A stretch of DNA of 64,000 nt, taken from positions 2,955,423 through 3,019,422 of the forward strand of contig JANPWX010000097.1 of assembly GCA_024734555.1 (NCBI GenBank), written 5' to 3'. The stretch comes from Trochalopteron elliotii (lineage: Eukaryota > Chordata > Aves > Passeriformes > Leiothrichidae). Positions 36,802 to 49,742 of this stretch are shown piece by piece. The notes beneath the pieces were generated by a model. It worked only from the letters and a program-made list of their open reading frames with translations, was not told the DNA's origin and ran no database searches. Position numbers and translations under genes: made by a program. Position 1 is the stretch's first letter; each line of letters begins with the position of its first letter.

Positions 36802-39800
36802 TGATAGCAGCAATTACATTTTTCCCTTTGAAATGCTTTTACTGTTTTACTTTCACTAGCACACCTCTTAGGAGGAAATGTATTTTGATTTCTCTGCTAG
36901 AAATCACATAAACACCGTGTGAATTTGGTTTGTAGGTTAAGAGGAGATGGGGTTCGTGACAAATTTCTCCGAGATCTACATTTTGATTGCTGAGTTTCAG
37001 CTACGGCAGTTTCCTGTTAAGCCTGGGTGTGAACAAAGTTGTTCTTCTGCCTTTCAGGTACAATGAGATCCTACTAAGACAGTTTATCACCCATAAGTTA
37101 GCAATTTCATAATCCTAATGGTCCAGAGTGCTTCATGAATTATGTTAATGTGTTGGAATTTTTTTTTAAAAAGTCCTGCTTTGAATAATTGCCCTGTTTC
37201 ATTATTTATAGATGTAAATGTTAGTCCACCTGGGAAAGTGCTTCAGGGCACTACCACATTCCCTGCTCAGACACATTCATTCCAGCCTTGCTTCTCACTG
37301 TGACAGGCCTTGTGTTTTTACAGGTCTGATCTCCTGCAGCAGCAGGCAACTGTGACCATGTAATTTCTTTCCTTTGTCCATGTGGTCAGAGAAGTCTGGA
37401 AGATCAGTGGTTAGGGTGAACGTCCCAGAGAAAGCAATATTTCAAAGCCTGAGCAAACCAGTGAGCTGGGGAATTTATTTGCCCAGAGTTGTTAGTTTTG
37501 ATTTATTGTCCTCTACTGAATTACTGACTACTACCGAATTACTTTTGTCAAATGGTTTCAAGAGTGCTAGATAGTTGTTGAACAAAAGACATACACCCCC
37601 TCTCCCAGCTGATGTGAAAATTACATGATTTAAGCCTCACCTGTCCTCAAGACTTACTCTGAATTGTTCAGATTTTGCCACACTGGATGATATGGACAGC
37701 TTTAATATTTAGGGTCATAGATTTATATGCTCCAAATTGCTCTAAATTGACATGTTGCCTCCCCTTTTTCCTTTAAAATGAAAAAGTGAGAGCGGACTAC
37801 TAGAATTGAGCATTGATTTCTCTCATCACTGGCTCTTTCTAAGAAGCTCAAGTTGGATCTCTTGGGCTCCTGGTGTGACTGCCACCTCCAGGCATGTGTG
37901 CTGCAATGCTTCTTGCAGGAGAACGTTTTGACATCTGTCCTCAACTAGGCTGAGAATTCAAACCCAAAATCTTTCATAAGTTTCTGGATAAAACTTTCAA
38001 AAAGGAAGGTATTTAATATGGAATCAGTTTAGATCATAACCCTGCTTAGAATAAGTCAGACTTTGAACTAGATTTGCAGATGTTTGACTTTCTGCAAGTC
38101 TCTTGGGATCTGAGCCAGACTTTCCATTTTTCTGACTGCTGGTTTTAGTGACTAATCTCTCTTCAATGTCACTTTTATGCATACTATAATACACTTGCCA
38201 CAGACCACTCTTACTGAAGCCAAATAAAAATAAAAGTACAATTGCTACACGGAGTTCAAATTTTGAATTATTCACAGAAATGCTGACAACTGCTGGTCCC
38301 TTTTCCTGTAACTCCTCACACAAAACCATTTTCTGTGTCATTGTTAATGTTATTAGAAATTCTAATCAGAACTCCTGAAAATTATTTTAATGTAATAACT
38401 ATACCCATGTGTATAAAAAGTACATGTACATGTATGTATGCACACACACTCACTCACACACATGTCAAGAGGAGGGGACAAGTGGTATCTGCTTTTGAGA
38501 TCAGTTTTTCTGATCATCAGACTTTCACCACATCAGTATTTTGAATCCATAAAAGTCAGCCTCAGGAGAATTTTCAGCCACTGCATTTTCCAACCCTGAA
38601 ACTTGACTCACACTCACTAGCTTGACTAGTAGAAATATTTTGATTACTGGTCTAATTGCTAAAATGAACCCCAAATGTGTAGATAAGTAAAAGCCTGAGC
38701 TTTGACTTAGTTTCAAAAAGATGTGGGTGATGCATGCCAAGCATTTTATTAGCAGGGAATAAGTATTATGTGGGTTTTTGTGTGCTGGAACATGAGTGTG
38801 TTCTGGCCGACTTCAAAGGTCAGAAAAGGCAAGTGGTGATGAAATGTGCACATTTTACTGATGTTCATATATAAGGACTCATGTTGCTCAGATGAGATTT
38901 CTGTGGTTGTGAGTCATGTAGACCTCTGGAGCAATTATTTCTAAAGCTTTGACACCTCACAGTGATATTGCTAGGCCTGGAATGACCATGAACAACAGAC
39001 CAAAGAAGGGAAAAATTATGGCTTAGGTATAAGGGGAAGAAAGAGATGCAGAGCAATTAAAAGGATGAAGGGATAAGGTAGGTGGACTTTGGTGGAGGTG
39101 GGGGGAAATGGAAGAAGCAATATTTGTATTGAGACTGAAAATAAAATGGAGGTAGAAAGCCCATAGCAAATGGCTGATGTTGATTTAATCCAGTGTGACA
39201 CATTGATCCATGTATTCATGTAGCAGTTTTATTAAAACAAGAAAAAATCCTAGAGTTTAAATACTGTGTATTTGGTAATGAGCTGCTCTATCATATGACT
39301 GATTTACGCAAACACATTATAATTCTTTTAATGCCAGTTTTGTGGTGTCAATTAACTGGCTACACTGAAGACTTACAAACTGTAACTGCTTGGCTGAGCC
39401 GACCACTCAGAGCCTATAAAGCACAGGGTTGCTAATCTGAGTCATGGCTTCAAGATGTTATCAAGTCAACCACATCATCCAGACTCTTTCAGGTCATTTC
39501 CCCTAGACCCACACACATGGCATGGCATGATTGTTTGTATGCAGGGGGGCAGATGTACCAAGGCTCCTGTGGAAAAAGGGAGCTTAAATTATCCCCCCTT
39601 CACAGGCCTCCCTTCTTTGCTCAGGATGAAACTCAGTGCTTTCCATTAAGATTTAACTTTGGCTCTGAGTCAATTCCTCAAGCGTTTCCTTGAAAAATGT
39701 TTCCATGTAAAGCAGGGATTAAAAGTGTCTGCTCAGCCTTTACTGATAGAAGCTGGCTGACTCCATGTGTAGTTATCCCTGCTCAAAGGATACACTGAGG

Positions 39801-42800
39801 AAGAAGTAAGTTTTCTGTCCAGTTAAGTCTTTTCAAGACTTATTTTGCAGAAGGGCAGCAGGAAAAACGTCCCTAGAAAGATGTAAAGATGGAAAGAATA
39901 TGGCTCCCACACAGCCAACCTATAATACTACTCCTGTAGTTAGAAATGCCTTCAGGTGCAGGTAGAGCTGAGAAGTTGCTAACTTGTTACTGTAATGCTC
40001 AGAGCTGGAGACAGACATTCCTGCATATCTCATGGAACTCAGAAGAATCTGCACAGGCTGAAGGGAGGCTATAGCAGTTGATCTTGTGTTTATTTTATAC
40101 TGCATCACAGATGGAAAGAAGAGAAAAGCAATTCTACCATGTGGGTGTGCCTGTTGTAGGCTGGAAACTCCAAGAGAATAGAGAAGAGATGTTCCAGTTC
40201 GCCAGTCTGCGGAGGTTTCTGATCTGCTTTCTGGCACTTTCAGGGATTGAACTGGTTCAGCAGGCAGGATGTCATCTGAGTTCAGAGAATCTAATAAAAG
40301 AATTCATACCTGTCACGGTCTTTTTTTTCCAAAAGGCTGCTCTGAATCAATACACCGGAGATAACAGCTTTGAACAAGACTAGCTGGAGCAAGGGTTGTT
40401 TTGATAGTTATGAATTCATGACCTTCTCCCTCAGCAACACTGTGACTTGAAGCTGAAATATTCTTGGTGACTGGAACAGTAAATCTCAGAAATGGGGAGG
40501 GAGGGAGTCAAGTGGGGAGGGAACAGATGAAAGGCCATGGGTCATAGCAGGGAGTGCACAGTGCCAGCAAGATTAAATTTCCCTCAACCTGTTGTAGCCA
40601 CTTTTCATGATCCTGTGGGATTCTTCGTGGATCACAGAGAAGAGTGCAGCTGTTATTTTTTACTGTGGCCAAGCAAGCTGTCTGTCTCCACCAGAATAGG
40701 CCACCACATTTTTTTCCTCAGCTTTTTTTCTCTTCCTTTCATGTGTGTTACAAGCTGAGAACACCACTGAGTAAAAATATAAAAAAGTCATCAGGAGTGT
40801 GATTATTTTCTAAGCATGATAAGTGGAGGATGAAATTGTCTTAAAATCGCAATGTCTTGACTAGATCTTCCTTGTGAATTATCAAACTTATTATTCAGGA
40901 CACTGAACTATTTCTAACTCAGAAGGACTTCATTACAAAGAGAACTACAGATGACACACATGTAACAGGTTGTCAAGACCTCAGCAGCTGAGGACACAGA
41001 TAATAGGCTGAGGACAAAGACTTTTCCAACCCCAGCATTGCCAGTTCCAATCCAGATATTGGCATAGGTGAGTCTCCCAAATGTAAACCAGCATGTGTTC
41101 CTGACGACTTTTTGTTTGCCTCTATTAAGTGATGAGGGTTTCACTTCAGTATCTGGATGACCTCTTAGACATGGAATAAAGGTTTTTTCTATGGCTGAGT
41201 CAGCGCAGAAAGTGGCAGCAATGAAAATCAGTGACTTTCAGCCACTGTACATTTCCCACAAGTCAATGTAGCAGATGAAACAGAAGCTGTCAGTACCATT
41301 TCAAGTGCTTTGGAAAGACATGCTTATTTATTTGAAATCTTCTACAAGTCCTAAAGAAATAAAAAAGGAGGAAAGTGTAGAGGCAGCTGGTGTTTATAGA
41401 AAAGACATTAGTTTGCTTTAGGTTTGGATAGAGTTGGTTCTTCAGAATGACACAGGGGAAAGAAGAGAGTGCATGCAACCAATGGCCCTTTCTCTGGCTG
41501 AATTATATCCTGTGAGTTAAACCTGAGAGTTCTCGACAATATCCTTGTTTTCACTGTGACATTTACTCAGACAAGGAGAAAAAATGCAACAAAGAGCCTA
41601 AACCAGTTCAAAATATACAAGCGCATTTTATGCTAGCAGGAGATCAATCTATCTTTTTCTTTCTGCAAAAGCTTTCTGGAAGACATCCAGCAACCTTTAA
41701 TCCCAGAAGACATATATAATATATTTGTATGTGCATTTTCAGGCATTTATATTCTAATGGCTCTTTAGTGTTCTTTTTTTTTTCCTTATTTAAACTAATG
41801 ATATTGCTGAATATATATTTAATTGACCCTTCAGGGTATTAAACTAACTGTCTGAACATTTAGGAAAAGCAGCTAAGTCTGACCTTATGTCATAAAATAA
41901 GGGAACTTGCCAGAGCCTGGACATAGAAGCCTTGTGCATGAGAGCTTGACCAAAACACAAGCAGAAATCTGATAGCTGAAGAAATATCCCGTAGTTAATG
42001 GTTTGTAAACCAAGGAACCTCTGTGAGATTAAGTATCAGGTACTATTACACTCTGCTGCACTAGGACATCTTTTTGGCTCAAAGACCTATTTATCCTAGA
42101 GCCCTTTACCAGGCCTGAGCTGAGTATAAATGCAGACCCTCTTCCACATAAGGAAGCCTTTATTTTCTTGTGGTGAAACACAGGTCCAGCTGTGACCCTT
42201 GCTGGCCCTGGTTCCCACCTCTTCCCAGGGCTCTCCTCAAGCAAAGGACTGACTGTTTGAAGTTCGGCAGACCAGCAACAAGGGGAATTTGTATTTGGTT
42301 CCGCTGAGCCTTAATGAGACCTTTATTATTGCTTGTCACTGCCTCTACTGATGCTGCAGCTTGGGGAGTTTTTAAACACATCAAGGCACATTTAAACTCT
42401 TACCCCTAGGCAAATTGGCCACTTTGTCTGATCGCAGCCTCTGTGCTGATATAAAGGTCCATCTGTGGGACTGCACAGACAGCTCTTGTAAAAGCCCCAC
42501 TGACCTCGGTATGTGCTTCAAATATTATGTACTTAGCACCAGTCAATAGTTTCTAAGCTGCTGCAGTTTTCTTAGGGTGCTCTGTGTTTGTGTGTGTCTT
42601 TATCACCACAAGGGCAATATGTATTCTTTGAAACAGCTAAGTAGCTTTTAGCAAGATATTAGAAAAGTGAGGTGGTAATAATAGCCACTGAGTGGCCTTC
42701 CTTGTTAGCCAAAGTGCTATTGAAAGGATCTTGGCATTTTACACCATACAGCTGCTGTGTTTAGAACAGGAGGACTTAGAAACCTTGAGGTGCTAAGTCT

Positions 42801-42853
42801 GCAGTAAAACTACACAACTAAGTGATTTGCAGTTTACTGTCTGTGGCAAAAAA
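36802..42853. other. Non-coding stretch, no gene seen
   Basis: Six kb without recognised transposons. An acceptor-like TTCTTCTGCCTTTCAG ends at 37057. A GTAC/CA-rich run lies at 38421-38464. A purine-rich segment spans about 39030-39120. An AT-rich, TAAT-containing stretch at 39290-39360 is unassigned. Frames are short on both strands. Confidence 0.55.
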
Positions 42854-42876
42854 CAAATAATAATAGTAATAATAGT

Positions 42877-42916
<40 letters not shown>
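42854..42916. repeat. (AAT/AGT)n followed by (ATC)13
   Basis: An imperfect AAT/AGT trinucleotide run (about 42854-42877) leads into thirteen uninterrupted ATC units at 42878-42916. A minus-strand open frame across it is only a run of ATG codons created by the repeat. Microsatellites of this length are usually polymorphic. Confidence 0.97.
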
Positions 42917-43229
42917 TTAAATTCACCCGACTTGAAAAAAAATTGAAAGTGAACAAATATTGTATGTTTAGTATTAAAGTTTGTTTTTAACTTTATCAAG
43001 CAAGAAAGCAGTTTAGATACATTGTGTAATAAAACTGGTTTACAAGAAAAAGTAAAATGGTGGTTTGAAAAGTCCATTCACAACTACAGGAGATAAGATT
43101 ATCGTGCATTTGCATAATAATAAATGCAATAGCACCTGCCACTGAGTACCACTTCTCATCTTGCAGTGGGTGGATCAGTACGTGCTAGAATCTTGTTTAA
43201 TAACAAAAAGTAATGTACTGGTAATGGTG

Positions 43230-43290
43230 CTTTTTTTTTTTTTTTGAGAAATACTTTTTTTTTGGTTTTAATTTTTTTTCACTCACATGT
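43230..43290. repeat. T-rich low-complexity run
   Basis: Two long T runs (about 43231-43246 and 43255-43262) and a third (43270-43278) lie within 60 bp. No retroposed sequence was recognised on either side. Confidence 0.85.
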
Positions 43291-43497
43291 GTTCAAAAGT
43301 CCTTAGCACACTGAGATTGCATGTTTTTGCAGAGCTAGGCACATCACTTGCTTATTCTATAATTTGTGATGCTTAACTAACATTTTAAATCACACATTCA
43401 AACCATGGCATCTAGGAGCCTATATTTTGAATGAAATTAAGTCTCCAAGTGATTCAAACATTTCGCTTTTTTTTCCCCAACACATCTATTTACAAAC

Positions 43498-43545
<48 letters not shown>
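43498..43545. repeat. (AAT)16 microsatellite
   Basis: About sixteen uninterrupted AAT units are followed by a degenerate ACAAATAATC segment. This is the second long trinucleotide repeat within 650 bp. Confidence 0.97.
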
Positions 43546-43549
<4 letters not shown>

Positions 43550-46500
43550 AATCTTATAATAAAAATAATCTTTGCACCTCAAAAACTGAAATAAAATTAT
43601 AAGCATTCAAATCACATGAAATACCAAAAAACATTCAGGAGGCACTGTGATTTACAAAGATGGTAAGGAATAGTTCTTATACACATCTGCTCTTTATTTT
43701 GAAATCTTTTCTTGATGATTCAATTCCTTTTTTTGACAATAATTTCCCACATTTGTAAAATGCTTTGAGCTTTAGCTATTAGCATGTAAAATAGGGCTAT
43801 GATATCCTGTTGTCTTTCCCAGCAGTGTTACTGTAAGTGACACATACTTTTGCTGCTTCAGAGCATAAACACCCTGTACCACTTGTCTTCACTGAGTATG
43901 GAAAGTCACTTCTTCCTCCTGGAAAGACTTTGCTGTCAGGACAGCTGAAGCTTGTGCATCAGAAGCATACCACAAATTTTAACTTCCTGTAGATGTTGGC
44001 ATTGAGGTGCCCCATAGAGTAAAGTGTGTGCACAGAGGTATACAACAACAAAAGGGGCAGCTGCTTTCTGTTCTTAGCCTGAGAGGGTCCTGAGTTTCAA
44101 ACACTGCTGTAGCATTTTAGTGTTGTAAATGAAAGCAAATCCACAGTCCAAGCTGCTGTTTCCTAGAGTTCAATTTCCAGCTTGTTGCTGTGTTTTTTTT
44201 CTCATGAGAGGGCTCCCATTACAGTAGGACATCTGTCCAGCTGGAGGGCCTGGTGCCCTTAACAGCCTGAAACATTTTGGTGTTTGGACCTTTACAGATG
44301 GGGTAAATTAAAGCTGGATTGTGGATCAAAAGCACTTTCCATGTTGTCCTGTGATCTCAGTGACCCTTGGCTGGGATCTTACATCCTGAGGAAGGGGCAC
44401 CACTATTGCTATCATTTGGTGGAACCATCTATTTTGTTTGTACCAAGAAGTCTGATTTCAAACACTAAACAGCACATTAAAAAGAGAGTAAATCAATAAA
44501 AAATGTTCACGCCCTATTTCTATTTTAAAACAAACACTTTCTTCCATCTGTCTATGGTCTAAGCAATGCTGTGTATTTGTACACAGCACAGCAACTGTAA
44601 CCATCAGGAAGCAATTTCCCCTCTAACTATGAGGGCAAGATCTCCCCCAGCCCTCCCAGGGTGATGAGCAGTCAAAGAGAGGGAATTGTTCCCTCTTTGC
44701 CAAACAGGCCTAATGAGGGTTGTGTATTGACATAAATTTTAATATAAAAATATAGTTTAAAATATAAAAATAATACATATATATAATAGCTAGAATTTCA
44801 GCTGCTGTGCTTCAAAGGTCTTCAAGGTGTGCAAGTGTTAGAAAGTGTGGAATTTGTATGAGATTATAAGTAGATTTGGTTCTTAACTTCCATTGCCTGT
44901 TTTAGAAGATTTTGAAAGTCTCGATGGTCATCTCTTGCAGCTTCAGCAAGCTAAATAAACTTTGAAAACCTTCCCCTGATGACTGGAAGATGCTGAGAGT
45001 ATTGTAGAGGCTGGCAGTGAATCGTAGCCTTCATTTTTTTCTCCAAAAAGTTAGTCAGTTCAGTGGGGTTGGCAGGCTGCTGTCAAGAGAAGCAGCTTTT
45101 TGTGCACTCTCCCCACCATGCAGGCTGAGCACTCACTCTATCTTGTATCAGCCCCTTTGTGAGGCAAATCTGGCATGAGAATTCAGAATTGATGAGAATA
45201 CCAGCTGATTAGTTTTACCCTGAAAGCCTCCTGCTAAGGGATTGATGTTCTGGCCAGTCTCTGGTGGGGTGCTGCTCCTGCTGGCAGGGTGTTTGGAGTT
45301 TTTTCTGGGGAACAGCTGGTTTTCAGCAAGAGTGAGAATAACAGAATTAGACCTTACAGTTTTCCTCAGTCCTATCTCAAGCTAAACTAATAGCCTTCTT
45401 CCTAATGAGGGTGGTAAGGACTTCATAGTTTGGCCTATAATTAGCTTTGCTGCAGGTCAGAGGGTGTCACAGCAGATGGTTTTGCTCCCCCACAGTGGCT
45501 CATAGAAGATGGTCCTGGGTGTTGTAGTTGTGTTTGGGAAGCTCCTTTGCTAGGGCTGTCTCAATGACACATGGCAAAACCCACAACTTACTTCTCTCCA
45601 TGTTAGCATGATTTTCCTGTCACTATTTGTTTTATTTTTCCAAGGATAGGGGTGTTCCACTGAGTTGCCCACACCGAATATGTGAATGTCTGCCAGGTTA
45701 TCAGAAACCTGGAGGAGTTAGGCAATGGAGACAGGGAAAAGACATTTGCTTTCCAATGAGGAGTGGAGTCGTGGCTCATCGTGACAGTATCTGGGTCCTC
45801 TGATGCAGAGGGATTTGCTGCAGCTGCTACAAGGGACCCTCTCTTGGGAAGATGTGTGCTGCTGTTGAAGTAGAACACCTCTCTCCTGTGCTGGGGCACA
45901 GGGAGTGGTCACCTGCACTGGCACAAGGGTGCTGCAGCAGGGCAGGCACTGAGGCACTGAGGGGAGAGCTGCAGGGACCAGCAAGAGGAGAGATGAACTC
46001 AGGGTCTTGTACTCAGAGCTGACCTGACAGACACAGGTTTATTTCCCCATGAGAAGGTAATTGAGATCTCTGCACCTTGGGGATGGTGTTGGGATGCTTT
46101 CTCACTAGGCTTGCCAGTCACTGCTGGTAACTGAGGATGGCAGCACATGAGAGTGACAGGTCCATTTCCCTTTTGTAGCACAGTTCCTGGCAAGGGAATC
46201 TCTAGTCATGGCTGAAATGGGGGATTTTGTTAAACAATCAAAAAGTCTCAGCAGTAGGTTTATGGGTATTTTCAACAGTAACTAATGAGCACTTAGGTGG
46301 CTTAGGTGAACTTCAATGCCCCAGCTGAAAATCTGATTGAAAGCTGAAATAGCCATTAAGTTATTCTTTTATTTCTGTTCATGGTGAGACAACAAATAGA
46401 TCTGGAGTTCTTCCAGTCTATTTGTGATTCAGAATTATTCATTGGATTTCTTCAAGTAATTGACTTTACAAATCTTCACATGTTCACAATAGCACAGTTG

Positions 46501-47020
46501 CATATCACAATTCATGCTGTGATAGTTAATAGATATAAGGCTCTGATCCTACTGAGTATGAAATCCTGGCATTAGTGAAAGCAAACAGGAACTTTGACAT
46601 TAAATTGAGACTAGGATTGAATCTTAATACAGTCCTACCAAAGCCTTCTTTACACTCTCTTATTCATGGTGGAGGGGAAGTCTAAATAACATATGTTGAC
46701 TGGGAACTGTGTGCAGCCAGATCTGTTTGCAAGAGAAGTCAAACATCTGCACCCCATCAGATGATTAGTGAATTTTAAGAGCTCACACATGAATCAGTAA
46801 ATTGGAAGATTAAGCTTCCTTCCCTGCTACCAGATCACTGCAGGCATTTTCCCTGAACTGCACGTTGCTGACAAGGTTTGGCAGATGGTGAATTATTTTG
46901 CTCTTCATGAATATTTTTCAGTGGCTCATTGACAGCTGATAGGCACTTTTTCTTTAGACAACAACAAGCCATATTTTCCCCATTGTTGTATTTGTGGAGG
47001 TTTTGCTTTTCTCGTTTCCA
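43546..47020. other. Non-coding stretch, no gene seen
   Basis: It contains an AT-rich tract at about 44727-44790 (repeated AATATAAAAATA-like words and ATATATAT). A moderately GC-rich part at 45230-46000 has frames on the minus strand (up to 98 codons) lacking protein motifs. No transposon was recognised. Confidence 0.5.
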
Positions 47021-47300
47021 AATGTGACGTGTGTTTGTATGGTCTAGGCCCTCCTCAAAAGCACGGTACGGGAAGCTTACAATCACAACATTTACTCTCG
47101 AGGCTTTTCAGGGCTGGGGCACCGTGCACAGCATCCCGGACTTTGGGGCTACCGGGACCTACCGCAACAGGAATAGCCAGCAAGGAATGCAGCTGGCAGT
47201 TCTCCTCTTTACACAGGCCCGGTCTGATGTATTTGGGCTTTGCACCAGGAGATGGCAGGGTCGTGCTGTCCATGCAGCCTTTACCAGCACTAGCTACTGA
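47021..47300. promoter_or_regulatory. CpG-retaining patch, possible exon or enhancer
   Basis: About ten CpGs survive here (near 47027, 47062, 47067, 47098, 47121, 47136, 47151, 47163, 47219 and 47263) in a CpG-poor background. All three plus frames are open for parts of it, and a 128-codon frame runs on the minus strand. One plus frame, after a weak acceptor-like TAG at 47048, reads LLKSTVREAYNHNIYSRG and onward to a stop near 47174. I cannot match it to a known protein. Retained CpGs suggest constraint or lack of germline methylation. Confidence 0.25.
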
Positions 47301-47673
47301 TCCCCTGCCTTTCTGGGATGGGATTTTAAAGCTCAAGCTATCGAGCCTCTGACTGGCATTTATGAAAAATATACTGTATGTGCTCAGCGGTATAATTAAA
47401 GAACTATCACTCTTGAGACTGACCTGAGTTAAATGCACCAAATTCAGACAATCACAAGCTTTATGAGAGTGCAGACGAAGGACAGAATTTTCAATTTAGG
47501 TTATTTATCCAGAAACTTCTATTCCACCTCTGTTGTTTTCCAGACACCTAGATAACTGTACAATTGGTGATGTCAACCCAATTTTTCTCTTGACCTTTTC
47601 TACGACCTTCTCCCTCCCTGTGAGTTTTCTTTTATTAAGGCTACTCTGAAAATTAATTTGGTTTTGGTGTTAG

Positions 47674-47752
47674 CTCTTTTCTCTCTTTCTCTTTCTCTTT
47701 CTCTTTCTCTTTCTCTTTCTCCTCTTTCTCTTTCTCTTTCTCTTTCTTTTCC
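47674..47752. repeat. (TTTCTC)n polypyrimidine tract
   Basis: A hexameric CTCTTT/TTTCTC repeat with one phase break (CTCCTC at about 47719), pure pyrimidine on the plus strand. It is related in character to the CTTTTT tract that opens the window and is also a potential triplex-forming sequence. Confidence 0.96.
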
Positions 47753-48000
47753 ATTCATTGTCAGCACAGTTTTCTTTCAAACTCTGAAAAGATAGAGGGA
47801 TGATGATTGCATGCATGCCATACGGAGGGAATCCTTATCTTGTTAACTCCACCCTCTCATTCAACAGTCACAAAATCATACAGATTAAGAAAATGTTGCT
47901 GCCTGTTGCCATTAAGAGAAAATTCTACTTTGTCTTGGAGAAAAAACAAAACTAGGTAAATTATGCAGATCTCTCAGTTAATATAATAGCTTTCCACTGC

Positions 48001-48031
48001 TAAATTTTATAGCCACAGACTATAAAATTTA
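48001..48031. repeat. Perfect 12-bp inverted repeat, 7-nt loop
   Basis: TAAATTTTATAG at 48001-48012 is the exact reverse complement of CTATAAAATTTA at 48020-48031, with CCACAGA between. As RNA or single-stranded DNA it would form a hairpin, but the arms are AT-rich and too short for a microRNA precursor. No T-run terminator context is relevant in a vertebrate. Confidence 0.95.
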
Positions 48032-48170
48032 AAGTGTGAGATTTGGTGGTAGGGATTTTTTTGACTTGTTTTATGTAGTGGCTGAGGCCTTGCAAAGTAC
48101 CTGGAAAGCTGCATTTTTGCTATTCTGTTATGTATGGATAAAGGGATTGGTATAAAAATGGAATTGTATT

Positions 48171-48232
48171 TTGCAAATCATTAATTTTGTAAATCATTAA
48201 TCACAGTAATAGCAGTGGCAGTGATTAATTGG
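48171..48232. promoter_or_regulatory. Homeodomain-type motif cluster
   Basis: AAATCATTAAT occurs twice, 16 bp apart (48175-48185 and 48191-48201). TGATTAATT follows at 48222-48230. Paired ATTA/TAAT cores at this density resemble homeodomain, PBX or HNF1-type target clusters. This is motif resemblance only. Confidence 0.3.
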
Positions 48233-49690
48233 TCAGGCAGAAAGAATGTGCCTGATCCATGATAGTCACTGGAAGTGTGTTCTAACTTTTTAGCCAATGG
48301 TAGCTTGTTGCTTTAAATCTGGGAGACTACAATCTCTGCTGCCTCTATGGACAGTGCCCAGACCAGCACAGGTGGCTGCAGAGCCCATCCTTCTTTCAGT
48401 GCTAACTCATTCCTGCCTGCTCCAGCTATGTCCACGGATTGTTTCAGCATGAGAAAACTCTGTTTTACTGCTAACCCGACCCACTGCCAGCCCTGATTCC
48501 TGCTGCCATAGGTGCTCCTGTTGGCTGCCTGCACTGATTCAGGTAGCCCATGGGAAGTGATCAGCAGCATCTGTGCTGGCTCAAAATATGCCTGGGCATT
48601 TCTTGGAGAGAGCCAAACTTCAGCTGACTCTGTCACATTCCAGAGGGCCAGGGCCAGCGTGTGGAGCCATGCTTGGGGCCTGTTGTGCACTGCAAGGTGG
48701 GGAAGTGCCATGTATCTGTGACCCATGTCGTGGCAGGACATGACAGGTCTGCAAGGAGCTGAGTGGCTCCTTGAAGATGGGGAGATTTGGCCCCATTATG
48801 CCTGGCCTGCTTGGAACAGGGTCAAAACAAGCCAGTTGCTGCTGCGTGCAGGAAAGCCAGCCAGGCTTGTGCTGGATGTGAGCCCTTGCTAAACTGACCA
48901 TATAGGCAGGGCAGCTGGCTCACCACCCACTGACCAATGCCCAACCCACCCCTGGTTGATCACAGATCAGCTCCTCATCAACTCCACCCAGTTTATTTAC
49001 TGGGCACACCATTCTATAGTATGGAATATCCCTTTGGCCAATTTGGATCAGCAGTCCCAGCTGTGCCCACCCCCAGCTTCTCGTGCATTTTGGCAGAGCA
49101 TGGGAAATTGAAAAGTTCTTGATTTGGGGTAAGCACTACTAAGCAACAACTAAAACACCAGTGTGTTATCAACATTATCCTCATAGTGACTCCAAACACA
49201 GCACTATAGCAGCTACTGTGAAGAAAATTAACTCTATCCTAGCAGAAACCAGGACACTGGGCAGGCTTTTCCCCCTCTCACTCCTTCTTGGTGCCAGAGG
49301 GCTTTACTGGTGATGGCTGTCTCATAGTTTGGCTGTGTGAACAACATAACAGCATCAGGACAGGAACAACAAGTAGGCAGCATTAAGTCTCTCTTTGTCA
49401 GGAGCCCTGGGTTGTTATTACAGTACATGTGCTGACTCTGGCATGGTTCATCAGGCACAAGAAGGACTTTAGTCCTGAGCAGCACGCATGATTTACAGCT
49501 GTCACCTTTATATTATCCTGCTGCCAGAGCCTCAGTACCCAGTGGTGTTCCATGCTGTGTCAGATTAAATGCAGGGCACAGCAGAATTTCTCTGCAGAAT
49601 GACAGACACCAGGGAAGGAGATCCGTGTAACTGTTGAAAGCAAATGCCTTCCCTAGTTCAGAGGTTGGTTTTAAATAACCTGCCCAAACA
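48232..49690. other. Non-coding stretch, no gene seen
   Basis: A GC-richer part at 48330-48900 carries frames up to 142 codons on the minus strand and others on the plus strand. None has a recognisable domain, and they overlap each other as expected for stop-poor GC-rich sequence. Confidence 0.5.
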
Positions 49691-49696
49691 GGTTTA

Positions 49697-49742
49697 GGCT
49701 GGTACCACCAGAGGTATGGTGGCTGGTAAATTTGTACCAGCC
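49697..49742. repeat. Compound inverted repeat
   Basis: GGCTGGTAC (49697-49705) pairs exactly with GTACCAGCC (49734-49742). Inside, CCACC and GGTGG form a competing inner stem, and GGCTGGTA recurs directly at about 49720-49727. Two alternative foldings are therefore possible. Confidence 0.85.

Noticed and set aside
42793..43077. Minus-strand frame with a run of methionines
   Set aside because: The run is the (ATC)n microsatellite read in reverse, not a protein feature.
42878..43545. CRISPR-like spacing of short repeats
   Set aside because: These are uninterrupted trinucleotide microsatellites with no spacers, in a vertebrate genome.
48001..48031. Hairpin as a microRNA precursor
   Set aside because: Twelve AT-rich base pairs are too few for a Drosha/Dicer substrate, and the flanks do not extend the stem.
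48313..48901. Overlapping frames up to 142 codons
   Set aside because: GC-rich sequence with few stops gives frames on both strands at once; none is protein-like.
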